From: Bacillota bacterium
Lineage (GTDB): Bacteria; Bacillota; UBA4882; UBA8346
Assembly (NCBI GenBank): GCA_023400055.1
Contig: JAEXFN010000035.1
Location: forward strand, 212,094 to 276,093
Length of the DNA stretch: 64,000 bases
Reading direction: 5' to 3'
This document shows, piece by piece, positions 63,401 to 64,000 of this stretch. The position numbers and the translations under genes are program-made. How positions within the stretch are numbered: position 1 is the stretch's first letter; each line of letters opens with the position of its first letter. The notes beneath the pieces were generated by a model. It was given only the letters and a program-made list of their open reading frames with translations, had not been told where the DNA came from and ran no database searches.

Positions 63401-63823
63401 ATGCCGTGGAAGCCCATTCAGTCACTCAAAGAGCTTATTTGGTCACTGAACAAGCTCTTTCAGTCATTCAACAAGCTCGCTCAGTCACTCAACAAGCTTG
63501 CTCAGTCACTCAACAAGCTTGCTCAGTCGCTCAGCAAGCTTGCTCAATCACTCAACAAGCTCTTTCAGTCACTCAACAAGCTCTCTCAGTCACTCAACAA
63601 GCTTGCTCAGTCACTCAACAAGCTTGCTCAGTCACTCAACAAGCTCTCTCAGTCATTCAACAAGCTCTCTCAGTCATTCAACAAGCTCTCTCAGTCACTC
63701 AACAAGCTCTCTCAGTCACTCAACAAGCTTGCTCAGTCGCTCAATAAGCTTGCTCAGTTGCTCAACAAGCTTGCTCAGTCACTCAACAGGCTTGCTGAAC
63801 GATTGAATGAGCTCGCTTATTAA
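63401..63823 (+). CDS. possible 140-aa leucine-heptad protein encoded by the 21-bp array
   Basis: From ATG 63401 the frame reads MPWKPIQSLKELIWSL and then about 18 copies of a heptad like NKLAQSL, ending LNRLAERLNELAY. Leucines spaced 4-3 would form an uninterrupted coiled coil. There is no good ribosome binding site, and the related array at 24253 has no start codon and a stop just before it in this frame. I therefore think the repeat is more likely non-coding DNA. Confidence 0.2.
   Translation: MPWKPIQSLKELIWSLNKLFQSFNKLAQSLNKLAQSLNKLAQSLSKLAQSLNKLFQSLNKLSQSLNKLAQSLNKLAQSLNKLSQSFNKLSQSFNKLSQSLNKLSQSLNKLAQSLNKLAQLLNKLAQSLNRLAERLNELAY
63428..63800. repeat. 21-bp tandem array, copy 2
   Basis: Seventeen complete 21-bp units (63428-63784) and a partial one follow without any indel. 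They have the same core as the array at 24253. Units vary mainly at GCT/TCT/TTT (positions 10-12) and CTC/TTC (positions 19-21). The 85-base linker after it (ATTGAATGAGCTCGCTTATT...) is shared with copy 1 and leads into fold-back element copy C. Confidence 0.9.
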
Positions 63824-63869
63824 CAAAACGACCTCTTTCACTAACTCAACTTTCGTAGAGAAAAATGGA

Positions 63870-64000
63870 AGAGCTTTTGGATGCTTGTTTCTTTGGCCCA
63901 CGGTTCCGGCGGCGGGTTACTTTTTTGACGGCAAAAAAGTAACCAAAAAACCGTTGGAACCTACGGATTCCAAGCCTCCCTTATGCATCCGGTAACCGTC
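63870..64000. repeat. dispersed fold-back element, copy C (cut by window end)
   Basis: The first 131 bases match copies A and B. The first hairpin is changed on both arms: TTACTTTTTTG pairs with CAAAAAAGTAA, where A and B have TTACTTTTGG and CCAAAAGTAA. Pairing is kept despite sequence change. Confidence 0.75.

Overview
The window looks like part of a Bacillota (Firmicutes) chromosome with fairly high GC. The housekeeping order radA-disA-carD-yacL-ispD-ispF, AddAB instead of RecBCD, a complete dlt operon, UPF0182, AAGGAGG-type ribosome binding sites and intrinsic terminators all point there. Several genes also hint at an outer membrane: a 960-aa secreted protein with a beta-barrel-like middle, a PapD/DUF916-like chaperone with three pilin-like secreted proteins, and a heptose-phosphate nucleotidyltransferase. 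A diderm or deep-branching Bacillota lineage (for example Limnochordia-like) is my inference. It is not proven by this sequence.

Layout. 0-1.2 kb: gene tail and a secreted polysaccharide deacetylase. 1.5-2.6 kb: dispersed repeats. 2.7-11.3 kb: folE2, converging with the minus-strand genes msrB, HAD phosphatase, addB and addA. 11.5-18.6 kb: aminotransferase, bactofilin-like membrane protein, Ski2-like helicase and threonine synthase. 19-21.3 kb: an 82-aa orphan, a DUF1015 protein and a secreted protein. 21.3-27.3 kb: the envelope locus (barrel protein, pilin-like proteins, chaperone), split by a 21-bp tandem array and a fold-back repeat. 27.6-33.4 kb: trpS, SDR, pyrF and UPF0182. 33.6-38.0 kb: RelE/Phd toxin-antitoxin pair, methyltransferase and a small operon (AAA kinase-like, GNAT, NUDIX, adenosine deaminase-like). 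38.4-42.7 kb: dltC-D-X-A-B. 43.6-53.0 kb: a sugar-type ABC transport and signalling cluster (binding protein, metallo-beta-lactamase fold hydrolase, RbsA, RbsC, AraC-type response regulator, YesM-type kinase, and a degenerate second RbsA-like protein). 53.3-56.2 kb: two hypotheticals, a beta-phosphoglucomutase-like HAD and RfaE2. 56.2-63.3 kb: ispF, ispD, yacL, carD, disA, radA and an MTA phosphorylase-type enzyme. 63.4-64 kb: a second 21-bp array and a third, truncated fold-back element.

The most unusual content is of two kinds. One is the secretion/pilus-like envelope locus at 20.7-27.3 kb. The other is a set of unclassified dispersed repeats: (1) a roughly 555-bp multi-hairpin fold-back element, twice preceded by a strict 21-bp tandem array; (2) a separate degenerate family that also has a 21-bp period; (3) a roughly 120-bp intergenic repeat; (4) a roughly 70-bp intergenic repeat. 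No rRNA, tRNA, CRISPR array, transposase or integrase was seen.
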